64,000 bases of DNA from Scenedesmus sp. ARA3 (Eukaryota > Chlorophyta > Chlorophyceae > Sphaeropleales > Scenedesmaceae): contig RWJK01001438.1 of NCBI GenBank assembly GCA_004335835.1, positions 33,220-97,219 on the forward strand, in the 5' to 3' direction. The notes under the pieces are model-generated. The model ran no database searches, was not told the DNA's origin, and worked only from the letters and a program-made list of their open reading frames with translations. The position numbers were made by a program, and so were the translations under genes. Positions 36,601 through 46,921 of this stretch are shown here, one piece after another (the stretch's first letter is position 1; every line of letters starts with the position of its first letter).

Positions 36601-38157
36601 AGGGTTTTTGGGGATTGTATGCCGTTGGTGCAGATTACATCTGTCGCCCCACAGCTGTTCTGCTGTCTGCCTGTGTGCAGGTTGCTGAGGCGCGGCGCGA
36701 GGCTGCGCTGTCTGGCGGCACACTAGCGCATCCCATAGCACGTGCACACGCTTGCACTTACGCTGCCGCCTTGATGCTTGCCCGACTGTCTGCCCTTGTC
36801 TATGCATGTACATCTGAGCCGCTGCCTTGCTTCTGCCTTTTGGCCTTGTCGCCTCACTGCTGCTGACCATTCAGGTTGCTGAGGCGCGGCGTGAGGCTGC
36901 GCTGTCCGGCTATGTGGCTGAGCAGCTGGCGTACAGCAAGCTGTGGAAGCTGCTGGAGTTTGGCGACAAGCTGGATGGCCTGCTCAAGGTGGGGTGACAG
37001 GGCCTGATACAACCATTTTGGTTTGGGGCCCACCACAACTGTGAACCCTTGCGGTGACATTTGCTGGAGCACTGCCAACACTGCCACTGAAAAGGTCTGA
37101 GCAGACTAGGCGCAACAACCTCTGCGCTACCTGCCTGGGCCGCTGTCGCCGCCCTTACAGAAACCTTTGGTGCTGCCTGTTGCAGGTGGTGTCGCCCCCC
37201 GAAGTGTCATTCCAGAAGGACTGCTCACCCGCTGAGGTGCGCAGCCTGATGCGGTCCACCATGGATGGCACAGACAAGAAACTTGAAGCGCTGGCAGGCC
37301 GTGTGCGCAAGCATTTAGGCGGCGGCGCGCTGTTCAACGTGGCTTGGGCGGCTGTCAAAGAGGCACTGCTTGCACGGTGAGCGGGTGTATTGTATGTTGT
37401 TGTGCGGCATCATGCGGCACATTGCGAGCTTGTGATTTGAGAATAGCGGTTGCGGCACATGGCGGGAAGTTGACTTGAGACAAGCAGCGACAAGAAGCTG
37501 GAAGCACTTGCAGGCCGTGAGCGCAAGCATCTGGGGGTGAGGCGCTGTTCAATGTGGCCTGGGCCACAATGAAGGAGGCGCTGCTGGCACGATGAGTGGG
37601 TTAGGTTGTGTGTTGTGTATCAAAGTGCCACATTGCGGGGTGTTGCGCGAGCAGTTGTGTCTGTGAAATTAAAGTTGACTGCTGGCGGTTGCCTGCTTGC
37701 ATCTTGACTTGCACAGTTCATGCTGGCGTGCATGGCTCTTATGCTGCTGTTCGTGCTGTTGAGACTGCCAATATGACATTATTCAAGTTTCCTGTCTTCC
37801 TGCAGGTACGAGCACCTGGAGTGGCTGCTGGAGCAGTGCTACCCCACCACATGGTCCTGCAGCTGATGCTGCTGTTTGTGCTGTTGAGGTTCCCATATAT
37901 AAAATTATTCAAGTTTTCCGTCTTCCTGCAGGTACGAGCACCTGGAGTGGCTGGTGGAGCAATGCTGCCCCACCACGTGGTCCTGTAGCTGATGCTGCTG
38001 TGCATGGCTTGTTGATTGCAAACACGACTGTGTTGAATGCATGCCTTGCAGGTACGAGCACCTGGAGTGGCTGCTGGAGCAGTGCTACCCCACCACGCCG
38101 CTGCGGCCCTCACCCGAGGAGCTGCGCGAGCTGTTCAGGGCCACCAGCGCGGGCTGA
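23128..38157 (+). CDS. SEC3: Exocyst complex component SEC3 (EXOC1)
   Basis: SEC3 is the plasma-membrane landmark subunit of the exocyst, tethering secretory vesicles before fusion. Twenty-two exons: 23128-23223, 23663-23728, 24242-24409, 24832-24960, 25342-25457, 25792-25930, 26785-26919, 28079-28207, 28889-29076, 29414-29560, 29890-29978, 30701-30822, 31300-31472, 32304-32446, 32882-32993, 33458-33635, 34268-34496, 35902-36126, 36371-36543, 36875-36988, 37186-37376, 38052-38157. All phases match; 3,168 nt, about 1,055 residues (plant SEC3 about 890; excess is mostly Ala/Gln/Ser inserts). Landmarks collinear with plant SEC3 are DMGLGEADAF, LEAANVAALL, FDFKLRHMRDDIAAIEASNN, YGERCRLENYGYL and the C-terminal YEHLEWLLEQCYP. 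The N-terminal part should form the lipid-binding PH-like domain, but similarity there is weak. Most exons have partial tandem copies; the set above is the only full-length, in-frame set I found. Confidence 0.93.
24010..24633 (+). repeat. SEC3 exon 3 stutter array
   Basis: The full exon is 24242-24409. A 5' copy at 24010-24110 keeps the TTTGCG..CTGCGCAGCG start but has lost its acceptor. A 3' copy at 24550-24633 (TTTGCGCGGCCGCTGCTGCT to CTCGAG) keeps a GTGCGC donor. Confidence 0.93.
24880..25184 (+). repeat. SEC3 exon 4 stutter (3' copy)
   Basis: The last part of exon 4 (24832-24960) recurs at 25111-25184, with a new acceptor-like TGTGCTCCAG before it and a GTGGGG donor after it. Confidence 0.9.
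25630..26363 (+). repeat. SEC3 exon 6 array with possible cassette exon
   Basis: The full exon 25792-25930 is preceded by 25630-25713, which shares HQDAVLPSI but ends in WASDNTP before a GTATTC donor. It is followed by 3' copies at 26072-26155 (donor GTGAGG) and 26287-26363 (internally damaged, donor GTGCGC). The upstream copy is 84 nt and phase-compatible, so it could be included without a frameshift. Confidence 0.9.
26542..27345 (+). repeat. SEC3 exon 7 array, five copies
   Basis: Two 5' copies (26542-26597, 26665-26740) each keep a CACAG or CGCAG acceptor. The full exon is 26785-26919. Two 3' copies (27075-27150, 27299-27345) keep GTGGGC and GTATGT donors. Confidence 0.93.
27253..27269 (-). 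other. tRNA-like T-arm in SEC3 intron
   Basis: On the minus strand CCGGG-TTCGACG-CCCGG makes a perfect 5-bp stem with a seven-base TTCGANN-type loop, followed by CCGCCTCA like an acceptor 3' strand. I find no matching 5' acceptor half upstream, so it is a fragment (for instance from a tRNA-derived element) or chance. Confidence 0.25.
27615..28492 (+). repeat. SEC3 exon 8 array, five copies
   Basis: 5' copies at 27615-27709 and 27849-27941 keep acceptors and the EEAAALEAANVAALLG code. The full exon is 28079-28207. 3' copies are 28309-28339 (donor kept) and 28451-28492 (donor GG/GGTGAT, weakened). An N gap separates the last two. Confidence 0.92.
28373..28445. other. Assembly gap, 73 N
   Basis: A run of N lies between two 3' copies of SEC3 exon 8, next to a GTGTGTGGGG tract. 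The array may be longer or shorter than shown. Confidence 1.
28563..29233 (+). repeat. SEC3 exon 9 array, four copies
   Basis: 5' copies are at 28563-28610 and 28673-28755, the second with an intact CTGCTGCAG acceptor. The full exon is 28889-29076. A 3' copy at about 29133-29233 covers the LLEQLLGGLG region and keeps a GTGGGC donor. Confidence 0.92.
29935..30444 (+). repeat. SEC3 exon 11 array of 42-43-nt mini-exons
   Basis: The last 43-44 nt of exon 11 (LMGEAMEAGARHAD) recur four times: 30054-30096, 30170-30212, 30287-30328 and 30402-30444. Every copy has its own TTTGCAG or TCTGCAG acceptor and a GTGAG donor, with intron-like spacers of about 73 bases. Confidence 0.95.
31079..31472 (+). repeat. 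SEC3 exon 13 array (5' copies)
   Basis: Two 5' copies (31079-31111 and 31163-31225), each after a CCAG acceptor, precede the full exon 31300-31472. All encode V-V/E-VNALLR. CTG runs lie before each acceptor. Confidence 0.9.
32571..33111 (+). repeat. SEC3 exon 15 array
   Basis: 5' copies at 32571-32630 (acceptor mutated to GCAAG) and 32723-32787 (acceptor intact) precede the full exon 32882-32993. A 3' copy at 33071-33111 keeps CAGAGGCAGCCTTCTACGC and a GTGAGG donor. Spacers repeat GTTTGACCGTGTTTGAC-like motifs. Confidence 0.92.
33590..33756 (+). repeat. SEC3 exon 16 stutter (3' copy)
   Basis: The end of exon 16 (GGCAGCCAGGCA to TTTGTG/GTGAG) recurs at 33708-33756 with the donor retained. 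Confidence 0.85.
33924..35535 (+). repeat. SEC3 exon 17 array, eight copies
   Basis: Two 5' copies (33924-33990, 34028-34150) with CCCAG or CGCAG acceptors precede the full exon 34268-34496. Five 3' copies follow: 34618-34691, 34821-34917, 35022-35098, 35175-35347 and 35461-35535, each ending in a GTGAG, GTGGG or GTAGG donor. The intron start GAGCTAGCTAGCA is duplicated with them, so the unit spans exon end, donor and intron. Confidence 0.95.
35724..35965 (+). repeat. SEC3 exon 18 array, 89-bp period
   Basis: Copies start at 35724, 35813 and 35902, exactly 89 bases apart. Each consists of a CTG run, an acceptor and GCATCAAGCACCTGCA onwards to ATGACC. Only the third continues into the rest of the exon and a donor. 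Confidence 0.95.
36263..36543 (+). repeat. SEC3 exon 19 stutter (5' copy)
   Basis: 36263-36306 repeats the start of exon 19 (36371-36543) after its own TTGGCAG acceptor and ends next to a GTACAG donor-like site. Confidence 0.88.
36681..36988 (+). repeat. SEC3 exon 20 stutter (5' copy)
   Basis: 36681-36720 repeats the first 40 nt of exon 20 (36875-36988) after a GTGTGCAG acceptor. Confidence 0.9.
37270..37591 (+). repeat. SEC3 exon 21 stutter (3' copy)
   Basis: 37486-37591 repeats the exon 21 end (GACAAGAAGCTGGAAGC to GGCACG), but the donor is changed from GGTGAG to GATGAG and a 1-2 nt indel breaks the frame. Confidence 0.88.
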
Positions 38158-38374
38158 TACAGGCGCAGCCATCATGTTGCGTGGTGTCGTGTGACATCAC
38201 CGCACATCGCATACCAACACTCACCACAGGCGTGCGAACCCTGAATACGAGCCGCCGAAAGGCTGTTGTAACGTTCAGATTTGTCCTTGGGTTTGATGCT
38301 ATGAGGAGCTGGGGGCCTTGCCAGGCTTGCCCGAGGAGCTGTGGGAGCTGTTCAGGGCCACCAGCGCGGGATGA
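37806..38374 (+). repeat. SEC3 exon 22 array
   Basis: 5' copies start at 37806 and 37932, each after TTCCTGCAG, and match about 45 nt of the final exon (38052-38157). A 3' copy of the exon end, including a TGA stop, lies at 38326-38374 in the 3' flank. Confidence 0.93.
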
Positions 38375-39224
38375 GCAAGCAGGCGGTGCAACGTCTGGTG
38401 TCAAGGAAGCGGCCATCGCTACAACCTTGTGTTACCTTACGGTGATCCCAAGAAGGCGGCATGGTGTAGTGCGCAGGCTTGCTTGCGCTGCTGCCGCAGC
38501 CCCACTAGTGGTGAGGTGTTGGGAGCTTAGGCGCTGACAGGCCGGCTAGGCTTGGCATGTATGCCTGCAGGCCTGCAAGCTGCGACTGAGTGGCCATGGT
38601 CACACTGTCAAGGAGCCCGTGTTGAAGCTCCGATGGGGCACACGGTTGATGTCGTTGTCGGATGTGGTCCGTATGGCTTTCTGTGTAACACGATTATCAT
38701 GGTTGACGGCGCACCAAGTGCAGGCACAGTTTTGACGTTACATGGCGGTCAGCAGTGCCCACTTTGGGCCAACAAAAGGCTCTTTGGGCCAACATCCACA
38801 GCTGCAGCTGCTGTTATGTGCACTGCGGAAACAGCGCTGCTGCCCTGGCGTGGTGTGCCATGGCGTGGACGCACTCATATGGCATAGGGCTGATGATAGC
38901 AACCAGCCAAGACGTAGCTAGTAACATCAGAAGATGCAGCCTAACACCCGTGTATGTCGCACAGCCGAGCCACCATTGCAGGCGTGCAGTGCCGCCTCTC
39001 GAGGCTGCGAGCACACGCGTGCAAAACAGCACTGAACACATGCAGCTGTACTCCAGAGTGCAATTCGGCAACTATCTTTATATAGTGTTGCCTTGGGGAT
39101 CCCCAAGGCTGCGCAGTGCTGAGGGACACCAACAATGCTCAGCGGCCCTGCACAGGCAACAACGCCACTGAGCCTTGCTGAGCACAAAAAAGGCAACACA
39201 TGTCATGCAGCAACATGCTGACGA
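38158..39224. other. Convergent 3' region between SEC3 and TOP3A
   Basis: Both genes end into this 1.07-kb stretch. Apart from the partial SEC3 exon 22 copy at 38326-38374 and a candidate poly(A) motif I see no gene. Confidence 0.5.
38267..38271 (+). terminator. Candidate TGTAA poly(A) signal of SEC3
   Basis: TGTAA lies 110 bases past the SEC3 stop, the motif and distance typical of green-algal 3' ends. Confidence 0.4.
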
Positions 39225-39693
39225 TCATGCGTTTGTGCACGATGATGCCCAGTGCCCTGGCTGCTGGCACTTGTGGCACACATTCATGGGGGCACCAGTG
39301 GCTGATACAAAGCCGCCCCCGCCCCCGCCCCAACCACCTCCTGCTGCTGCTGCTGCTGCTCCCTGCCAGCCTCCTGTTGCTGCTGCTGCCCCTGCTCTAC
39401 TGCCAGCCCCTGCTGCTGCTTTGCCCCTGCCCTTGCCTCGCGTGCTGCCCCTGCCACCAGCAGCTCTACTGCTGCTGCCACCAGCGCCCCTGCTAGACGG
39501 CCCAGCAGCAGCAGCAGCAGCGCCGCCTCCCTGGAACTCATCTGCCCAGGCAAAGGTGACGCACTGCTGGCCCTCCTCCCGGCCACACTTGTAAAACACG
39601 CGGCCGGGGTTTTTGGCGGTGTTGCTGGTGCCTACCCGCAGCGGCTCATGGTGCCCCGGGCACAGCGGCACACCCTCACTGCCATACTGGGAC

Positions 39694-39731
<38 letters not shown>

Positions 39732-40442
39732 GGCACTAGCTTTGGAGGCTTTTGTGGCTCGAGGTTTGCGTGTGCCGCCGCTGCTGACGCCGCCGCCGCT
39801 GCCACCTGCGCCTGCTTTGGATCTGCTACGCTTGGTGCCTGCCTGTTTGCGCTGCTTTGCTGCTTCTTTGACTCCCCAGTCAAACGTTGACCCGCGCTGT
39901 GTGGGGGCCGGAGGCACAGCCATGACACGCGGCTGAGCTTGCTGCTGCTGCTGCTGCGGCCAGGGCGACGGCTGTTGCTGCCAGGGCTGCTGCTGCTGCT
40001 GGTGATGTTGCTGCTGCTGTGACTGCTGCCAAGCAGGCTGCTGCTGCTGCAGATGCTGCTGTTGTTGCCATGGTTGCTGCTGCTGTCGCGGCTGCATGCC
40101 GCCTTGCTGCTGCTGCTGCTGCTGCTGCTGCAGGCCACCGCCTGCCATGCCACGGCCATGAGGAGCGCCCCCATCACCGCCACCACGTGGAGGGTTCCCT
40201 CCTCCGCCACCGCCACCGCCACCACCCCTACCACCTGCATGACCACCACCATCACCTCTAGGCCCTCCACCACCACCACCACCACCACCTGGCGGAGGCC
40301 TGCCGCCTGGGCCGCTTCCACCACCCCCGCCGCCACCACCTCCCCCAGGCCCGCCACCGCCAGGCCCGCCACCGCCTGGTGCTGCACCGCCTGGTCCCCT
40401 GCGCTGGAAGAAGCGCGCCACCTCGTTCAGCATCAACTGCAG

Positions 40443-40480
<38 letters not shown>

Positions 40481-43475
40481 CATCGTCAACACCATGTTAC
40501 CAGTGTAGCCATAGAAGCACGGCTCAACATAGCACCCCAGCGTTCCGTTATCCCAATACGTTCTGACAATATCTCGCAGGGACACTTAGTAGCCAAGTCA
40601 CTTCGTTCAGCCTGCTTACATGCAACATGCACTGTTAATGACAGTGAGTGTGTGCTGGGACCGCGATAACAGCTAGCGCGTGCTGATCTCACCTGTGTGC
40701 GCGTGTTGGCCAGCTGGAAGTCTGTGCGGAAGGCGTTGATGGCCTGAGACAGGATCTGCAGAGGAGCAGGGGCAGGACGCAGTGGTGTGATCAGCGGGTG
40801 CCCGGCTTACCAGTGGCAGCAAGACCAGCGGCGCCCTAGCTAGTGGCAGTTTAACCTGTAGGAACGTGACGAGGCGTGCCTGGTGCAGAGCATGTGGTTG
40901 CCGCCAACCAAGCAGTTTTGCTGTCTACTGTAGCCCCCTGCGAGCAGACATGCACTTGGCCGGCTAGCTCGCATCATGGTGGATATTCCAGGTGGCAACC
41001 TGACTGACGATGCGGCAGCTGCCAACCTGCCTCCAGCACTATAAAACGGTGTTTGGACGCTCACCATGTCCTTGGAGACGAGCCCTGCTGTGATCCTGCT
41101 GCAACCAGCCCCAAGCCCAACTCATGCAGAGTCACACACTGCATTGAGAAGGCTGATGCCTGCCTTGTTGCGCAGTGCTCACCGTGTCCTTGGTGACGAG
41201 CCCTGCTGCAATCCTGGAGATGCCCTGCTCGATGCGGCCCCGCAGGTCGGGCTTCCACAGGTTGTCCAGGCCCATGCGCCTGCAGGGTATGACACGACAA
41301 AACGATGATCTCAACCATGGTGCTGATTTGCATCGTACGTCAACCATGCTGCTGCCTCCTTGCAACGAAACATATGTGCTGAGCATGAGCTGCTCATGTA
41401 CTGCATCAATAGAGTGCACCCAACAGAAGCAGCGGCGTAGCATCCTGACGATGGTTAGACAGCATAACTTACACACACAGGCACCTCACTGCACGCGTGC
41501 CTGGCACATGCTTGCGCAGTCCCACCTGTAGGAGCTGATGAGGCTCTCGCCCAGGTTTGTAGGCCCAAAAACCCAAAAATGCACAACAGCAGACGCAGAA
41601 CGGAGAAAGGAGCTTGCTGTTTTGACCCTGTTCCCTGCTCCACCGCCCGCTCACTTGCCCGCTCACTTTCCCAGCCTCACCTGTAGGAGCTGATGAGGCT
41701 CTCCCCAAGGTTGGTGGGCCAGAAGGTCAGCGCCGCGTCCTTCTCAGCATAGCCGCGCTCAATCTGCTTCTGGATGTGCTCTGAGAGAAACGAAACAGCA
41801 CAGCACACGCAGCAGCATGCGGCAGTGAGCAGCAGAACAGCAGTCATGCAGATGAGCAGGCAGTTGCACAGTGACAGAAGCAACAGACAGCCAATTGGTG
41901 GGCATACCTTGTGGCGCAGTGCATGCTGCTACCACTAGCGGCAAGAAGGCTGTGGCAATGCAGCGCTGCAGGAGAATGACAGCAGCTGGCTGCGCAGCTT
42001 ACTCTGCTGTCAAACAGCACACAACACAGAGCAGAAACAGTGGGCTGCCAGTCGACAGGAAATGCAGTGCACAATGCAGAGCCAGTGGCAATGCCGTAGC
42101 CCGCTATGCGATGTACACGAGACAAAAGCGCAAGACCTTGAACGAGCAGCAGCTGCGGCAGACACCCGCGCTGCACCTGCTACAGTCGCATCAGTGCCGA
42201 TGCCGTAGCGCTCCATGGCAGCGATCAAGTCCCTCTCCGCCAGTCGCGGGGGCGGCTGCGTGGCGCCTTGGCGCAGCGCCAGCTCGCTCGGCAGGAATGT
42301 TTGGCCCTCCACAAAGTGTGGCAAGTGTGCGTTGCCGCCCCAGGTGGCCCAAGTGAACACATCCAGCCAGTTGCGCTCCGTGATCATCAGGCCTGCGGAC
42401 GCAGCAGGGTTTGTGTATGGTTTGGTGTTATAGGTGCACAACAAAAGCCCCAGGGCAACACATCTAGCAGCCAGTTGCACCGTGTGATGAAGCCTGCAGG
42501 CAGTGCCAACGGCAGCAGCAATGGCATCATTAGCAGCAGCATTTTGGGACCCAGGTGGCACAGGTGTACAAGTCCAGCGATTTGCGGTCCATAATCATCA
42601 GGCCTGCAGGCGCAGCGAGATGTGCGCATACGGTGCAAGGTAAGAAGTGCAAATGAAGCCTTAGGTGGCCAAGTGAAAGGCGGCGGCTGCGTGGCGCCTT
42701 GGCGCAGCGCCAGCTCACTCGGCAGGAAGGTCTGGCCCTCCACAAAGTGTGGCAGGTGTGCAATTACGCCCCATGTGGCCCATGTGAACACGTCCAGCCA
42801 GTTGCGCTCCGTGATCATCAGGCCTGCGGGCACATGGTGTGTGTGTGTGGTGTGGTGATATAAGCGCAGAACGCAAGCCTCACTGAAACACATGCAATGC
42901 ATTGCTGCCGCATGTGGCCCATGTGAACACGTCCAGCCAGTTGCGCTCCGTGATCATCAGGCCTGCGGGCGCAGCAGGAAGTGTGTGTGGTGTAATGGTA
43001 TAAGCGCAGAACACAAGCCTCACTGAAACACATGCAGTGCGTTGCCGCCCCAGGTAGCCCAGGTGTAAACATCTAGCCAGTTGCGCTCCGTGATCATCAG
43101 GCCTGCGGGCAACGCGCGATGCGGAGACAGAGTCGAGGAAATGCAAGCATGCTATCGACACACCCTTTTGGCTGGTGTGGTGAAAGGCGTGCACAACACA
43201 AGCCCCAATGAAACACATGCAGCCAATTGCGCTTGGTGTTTATTAGGCGCGAGAGCGGCGGAGGTTGCAGCAGCAATGGCATCAGCAGCAGGAGCAGCAA
43301 CAACGGCATCAGCATCACGCATGCGAAGCTCAAGCTTAGGCCCACCTGTCGTTCTGAAGGCCTCTCCCGCAATATCGATGGTCACGGTGGTCTCGAAGGC
43401 CACTGCGTCCTTGGAGCAGGAGGCCAGGAAGTGGCGCACCACAAACTCATACAGCAGGCGCTTGTCTGCAGGCGG

Positions 43476-43511
<36 letters not shown>

Positions 43512-46500
43512 GCAGCAGCACATGTGTTGATAGAAGGAGGCCAGGAAGTGCCGCACCGCAAGTTCATGCATACAATCGCATGCAGGTGCATCTCCAGCTG
43601 CCATGATGTGTACACACGCCCATGCAGGCTGCAGACACACCATGTGGCCAGTCATTTGAGTTCTCGCCCGCGCTGTAGCGCGTGGGGTGGATGGGCGGGT
43701 GCGCATGCAAGTGCACGCAGAATCACCATCATGTAGGAACACACAGTACTGTGCAGGCTGCAGGCTCACCATGTGACCAGTCGTTCTCGCCTGCGCTGTA
43801 GCGCGTGGGGTGGATGGGCGGATGCGCCTTGTCATCGTGGCCCCCTGGCCGGGGCGGCTTCCACATGCTGCCTGCCAGGATGGCTGCTGCGTGAGGGCCC
43901 CAACGGCCATCACCAGTGTGCTCTGATACGATCGCCTGCAGTGGTGGGTGGGGTGGAGTGGGGTGGGGTGGGGAAGTGGCAGCAGTGTGAGGGCCCAGCG
44001 CCCTTGTGTGTTTGCACAAATCGATGGCCTGCAATAGTGTGTGGCTGGGTGAGGAAGCAGCAGCAATGTCAGGCACCAGCGGTTGGTGTGCATTGACACA
44101 ATAGCAGTGGGCAACTTCCTCCCCTGGTGGCTTCACTGCTAATTTTTCCCCCAAACCCTCACCGCAGGTCCATGCATGAAACATGGCTCCTGCTTCACTC
44201 AGCTACGTTGCATGCTGAGCAGCCCCACTGTCCCCACCGCGGCCTCTTTCCTTGCCTCACCCGCAGGTCCATGCCCGGGTCGTATGCGTCCGTCTCCTTG
44301 CGCCTGGCAAACTGCTGCTGTTGCGACTTGCCGCTGCCCCATTCCACCCCTGCTGCCCTCACCCGCAGGTCCATATCAATTCGCTACGTCAAAATGTGCA
44401 GCTATTAAGCCCGCCNNNNNNNNNNNNNNNNNNNNNNNNNNNNNNNNNNNNNNNNNNNNNNNNNNNNNNNNNNNNNNNNNNNNNNNNNNNNNNNNNNNNN
44501 NNNNNNNNNNNNNNNNNNNNNNNNNNNNNNNNNNNNNNNNNNNNNNNNNNNNNNNNNNNNNNNNNNNNNNNNNNNNNNNNNNNNNNNNNNNNNNNNNNNN
44601 NNNNNNNNNNTGCCGGGGTCGTATGCGTCCGTCTCCGTGCGCGGGTAGCTGATCCAGCCGCCCTGGTACAGCTCCTCAGCCAGCTTCATGATGCGCTCAC
44701 CTGGCCACAGCAGCAGCAGCAGCAGTGGTGGCAGCAGCAGCAGCAGCAGCGGCGGGGGAGGCAGCAACGGCAGTGGCAGGGCGCATTCGGTGAGCTCTGC
44801 ATGGTGGTGGGAGGATTTGGGTGACAACGAGCACATCTACATGTCATCACGTGGTGTGTTGATTACTTCACGTTGCGAGGCGCACCATCTGCCGCTACTA
44901 CTGCAAAAGCGCGTGCCTGCCTGTAAGGTGCTTGCGGCACCGCGCAGCTGGTTCAAAGTGATGCTCTTCAGCAGCAGCATACGACAGGGCACGCTGCGAG
45001 TGTGGGCCCACATACAGTCAAACCCAACAATGGTTGTTTTGCAGGCAAAGCCAACAGGCAAAGCCAAAAGGCGACTTGCGCACCAGATATGCGCAGGATG
45101 CCGCTGGCAGACTTGCACATCTCCAGTGTGGCCAGCGGCACAGGGGCACGCTTGTAGGTGGCACGCCCATGCACCTGCAGGTTGCAGCAGCAGTGCATGC
45201 GGTACATCTCTCATGCCGCCGGCTGCTGCTGTGATTGACAGAGGGCACCAAAATACACTAGTTATAATATGCAGGCCCAGCCGCCGGCAGCATATGATGA
45301 ACAGGGGCGCCTGCAGCGCTGGAGTGCCGTGTCTGGCATGACAACTGCTTGGCAACAAACTGCAAGAAGTGCGCGACTTGCCACAAGTGCAGCATGAATG
45401 GTGCCAGACAGAGCATAGATTGCATCACACTGCTTCATTCTGTCCATAGCTCATGCAGCGCACAGCATCAGCCAGTGTGCTTCAAATGCCAGTACTGATT
45501 CAGTGTGCATGCTGCCGCACTTGCCTGCATGACTGTTGCTGTCGGCTCCTCTGCACACTGCTCATACAGCAGTGCTGCCACCCCCTGGTCAAACAGCCTG
45601 TCTCTAGCCCATTTGAAGTCGCAGTGCAGCTGTTGCCCTGGCTTTCGCTGCGGTTGGCCCTGCTGCTGCTGCTGTCCATCATTTGCTGCTGCTGCTGGGT
45701 CGGGCCTGTAGCTGACAGCTATGTACCAGAATGGCTCTGGGATGTGCGACTGGATCTCCCTGCAGGGCCAGCACAGCAAGCAGCACAGCAGTTGACAGTA
45801 GGGGTCTGTCGAATACAGCAGGGCACTGCGGTATAAAAGCACAACAGCATAATTGACGGTTTCGGTGCTTGCAAGCGCATCATCACAGGTGCAATTGGCA
45901 GTACGCAGAGCAGTGATGGGGTTTCCGGGTGTCGATGTGGCTGCTGTCCGCCGGCCGCGCACCATGATCAAAAACATTGCAGGGATACAGGGGTGAGCAC
46001 TCATGGCAGAAACTGCATGCACAGGTGACACCAGGCTCACCATGCGCGCTGCACGATGATGCCCAGCGTGGGGAACTGGCAGGGCCCGTAGCTGAGGATG
46101 AGCCGCTCAGCCTCCACGCCGCCACCCGCCCAGTCAAACTTGTCCTGCAGGCAATGCTCACAACCTATGAGATTGTGGCAGGCTTGGGTGTAACCAGAGA
46201 CCGCCAGCCAGTACCTATGCCCCCCAAGAAGCGTGAGAAGGACCTACAACATGACAAACTTGTCCTGCAGGCAGCGTGCGCATCAAACAGTCCAAGCAAC
46301 ACCAAGCACTTCCTGGTTGTTAACTGGCGCCCAGCCCTGCTGAGTTACCTGCAGTAGAAGCGTCTGGAAGCGCGTGAAGCTTGCGCCTATGCGCAGGTCA
46401 ATCTCCTGCCTTGCGTCAACAGCTGCTGCGTCTGCCGCGTTGGGTGCCACCAGCTGCTGCAGCGCCCGCTGCAGCTCGCGCGGAATGAGGGCACTGAAGC

Positions 46501-46880
46501 GCGCTCGCAGGATGCGCATGTTGCGGTTGACCGCTTGGCACACATTGATGACCTGGCAGCAGCAGTAGCAGCAGCACCAGCGGGCACGTGCATGGGTGCA
46601 GGGTCTGGCTTGACCCACGCTGCTATGACTTGAACATGTGCTGGTAAATGGCTGCGAGCAAGCTTGTGATTCCGCCTCTGCTGCTGCTGGCACAGCAAGC
46701 ATACAGCATGCAGAGTCCCTGCAGCAGCACTTGTCTCTCTCTTTACGCTGTGCTGCCACTGCTTTGGCTTTGCTGGTAACCAGCAGCGTGCCCTGAACCT
46801 GTTGCTGTTGCTGCTGATTTGGTTACAGTCAGGACGTTCCTGCAGCCTGCAGCTATCACTGCTGCTGTTGCTGCTATTGC

Positions 46881-46921
<41 letters not shown>

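Noticed and set aside
39632..40387. 251-codon minus-strand frame
   Set aside because: Alternative frame of the TOP3A last exon; the GRF and CCHC code is in the other frame.
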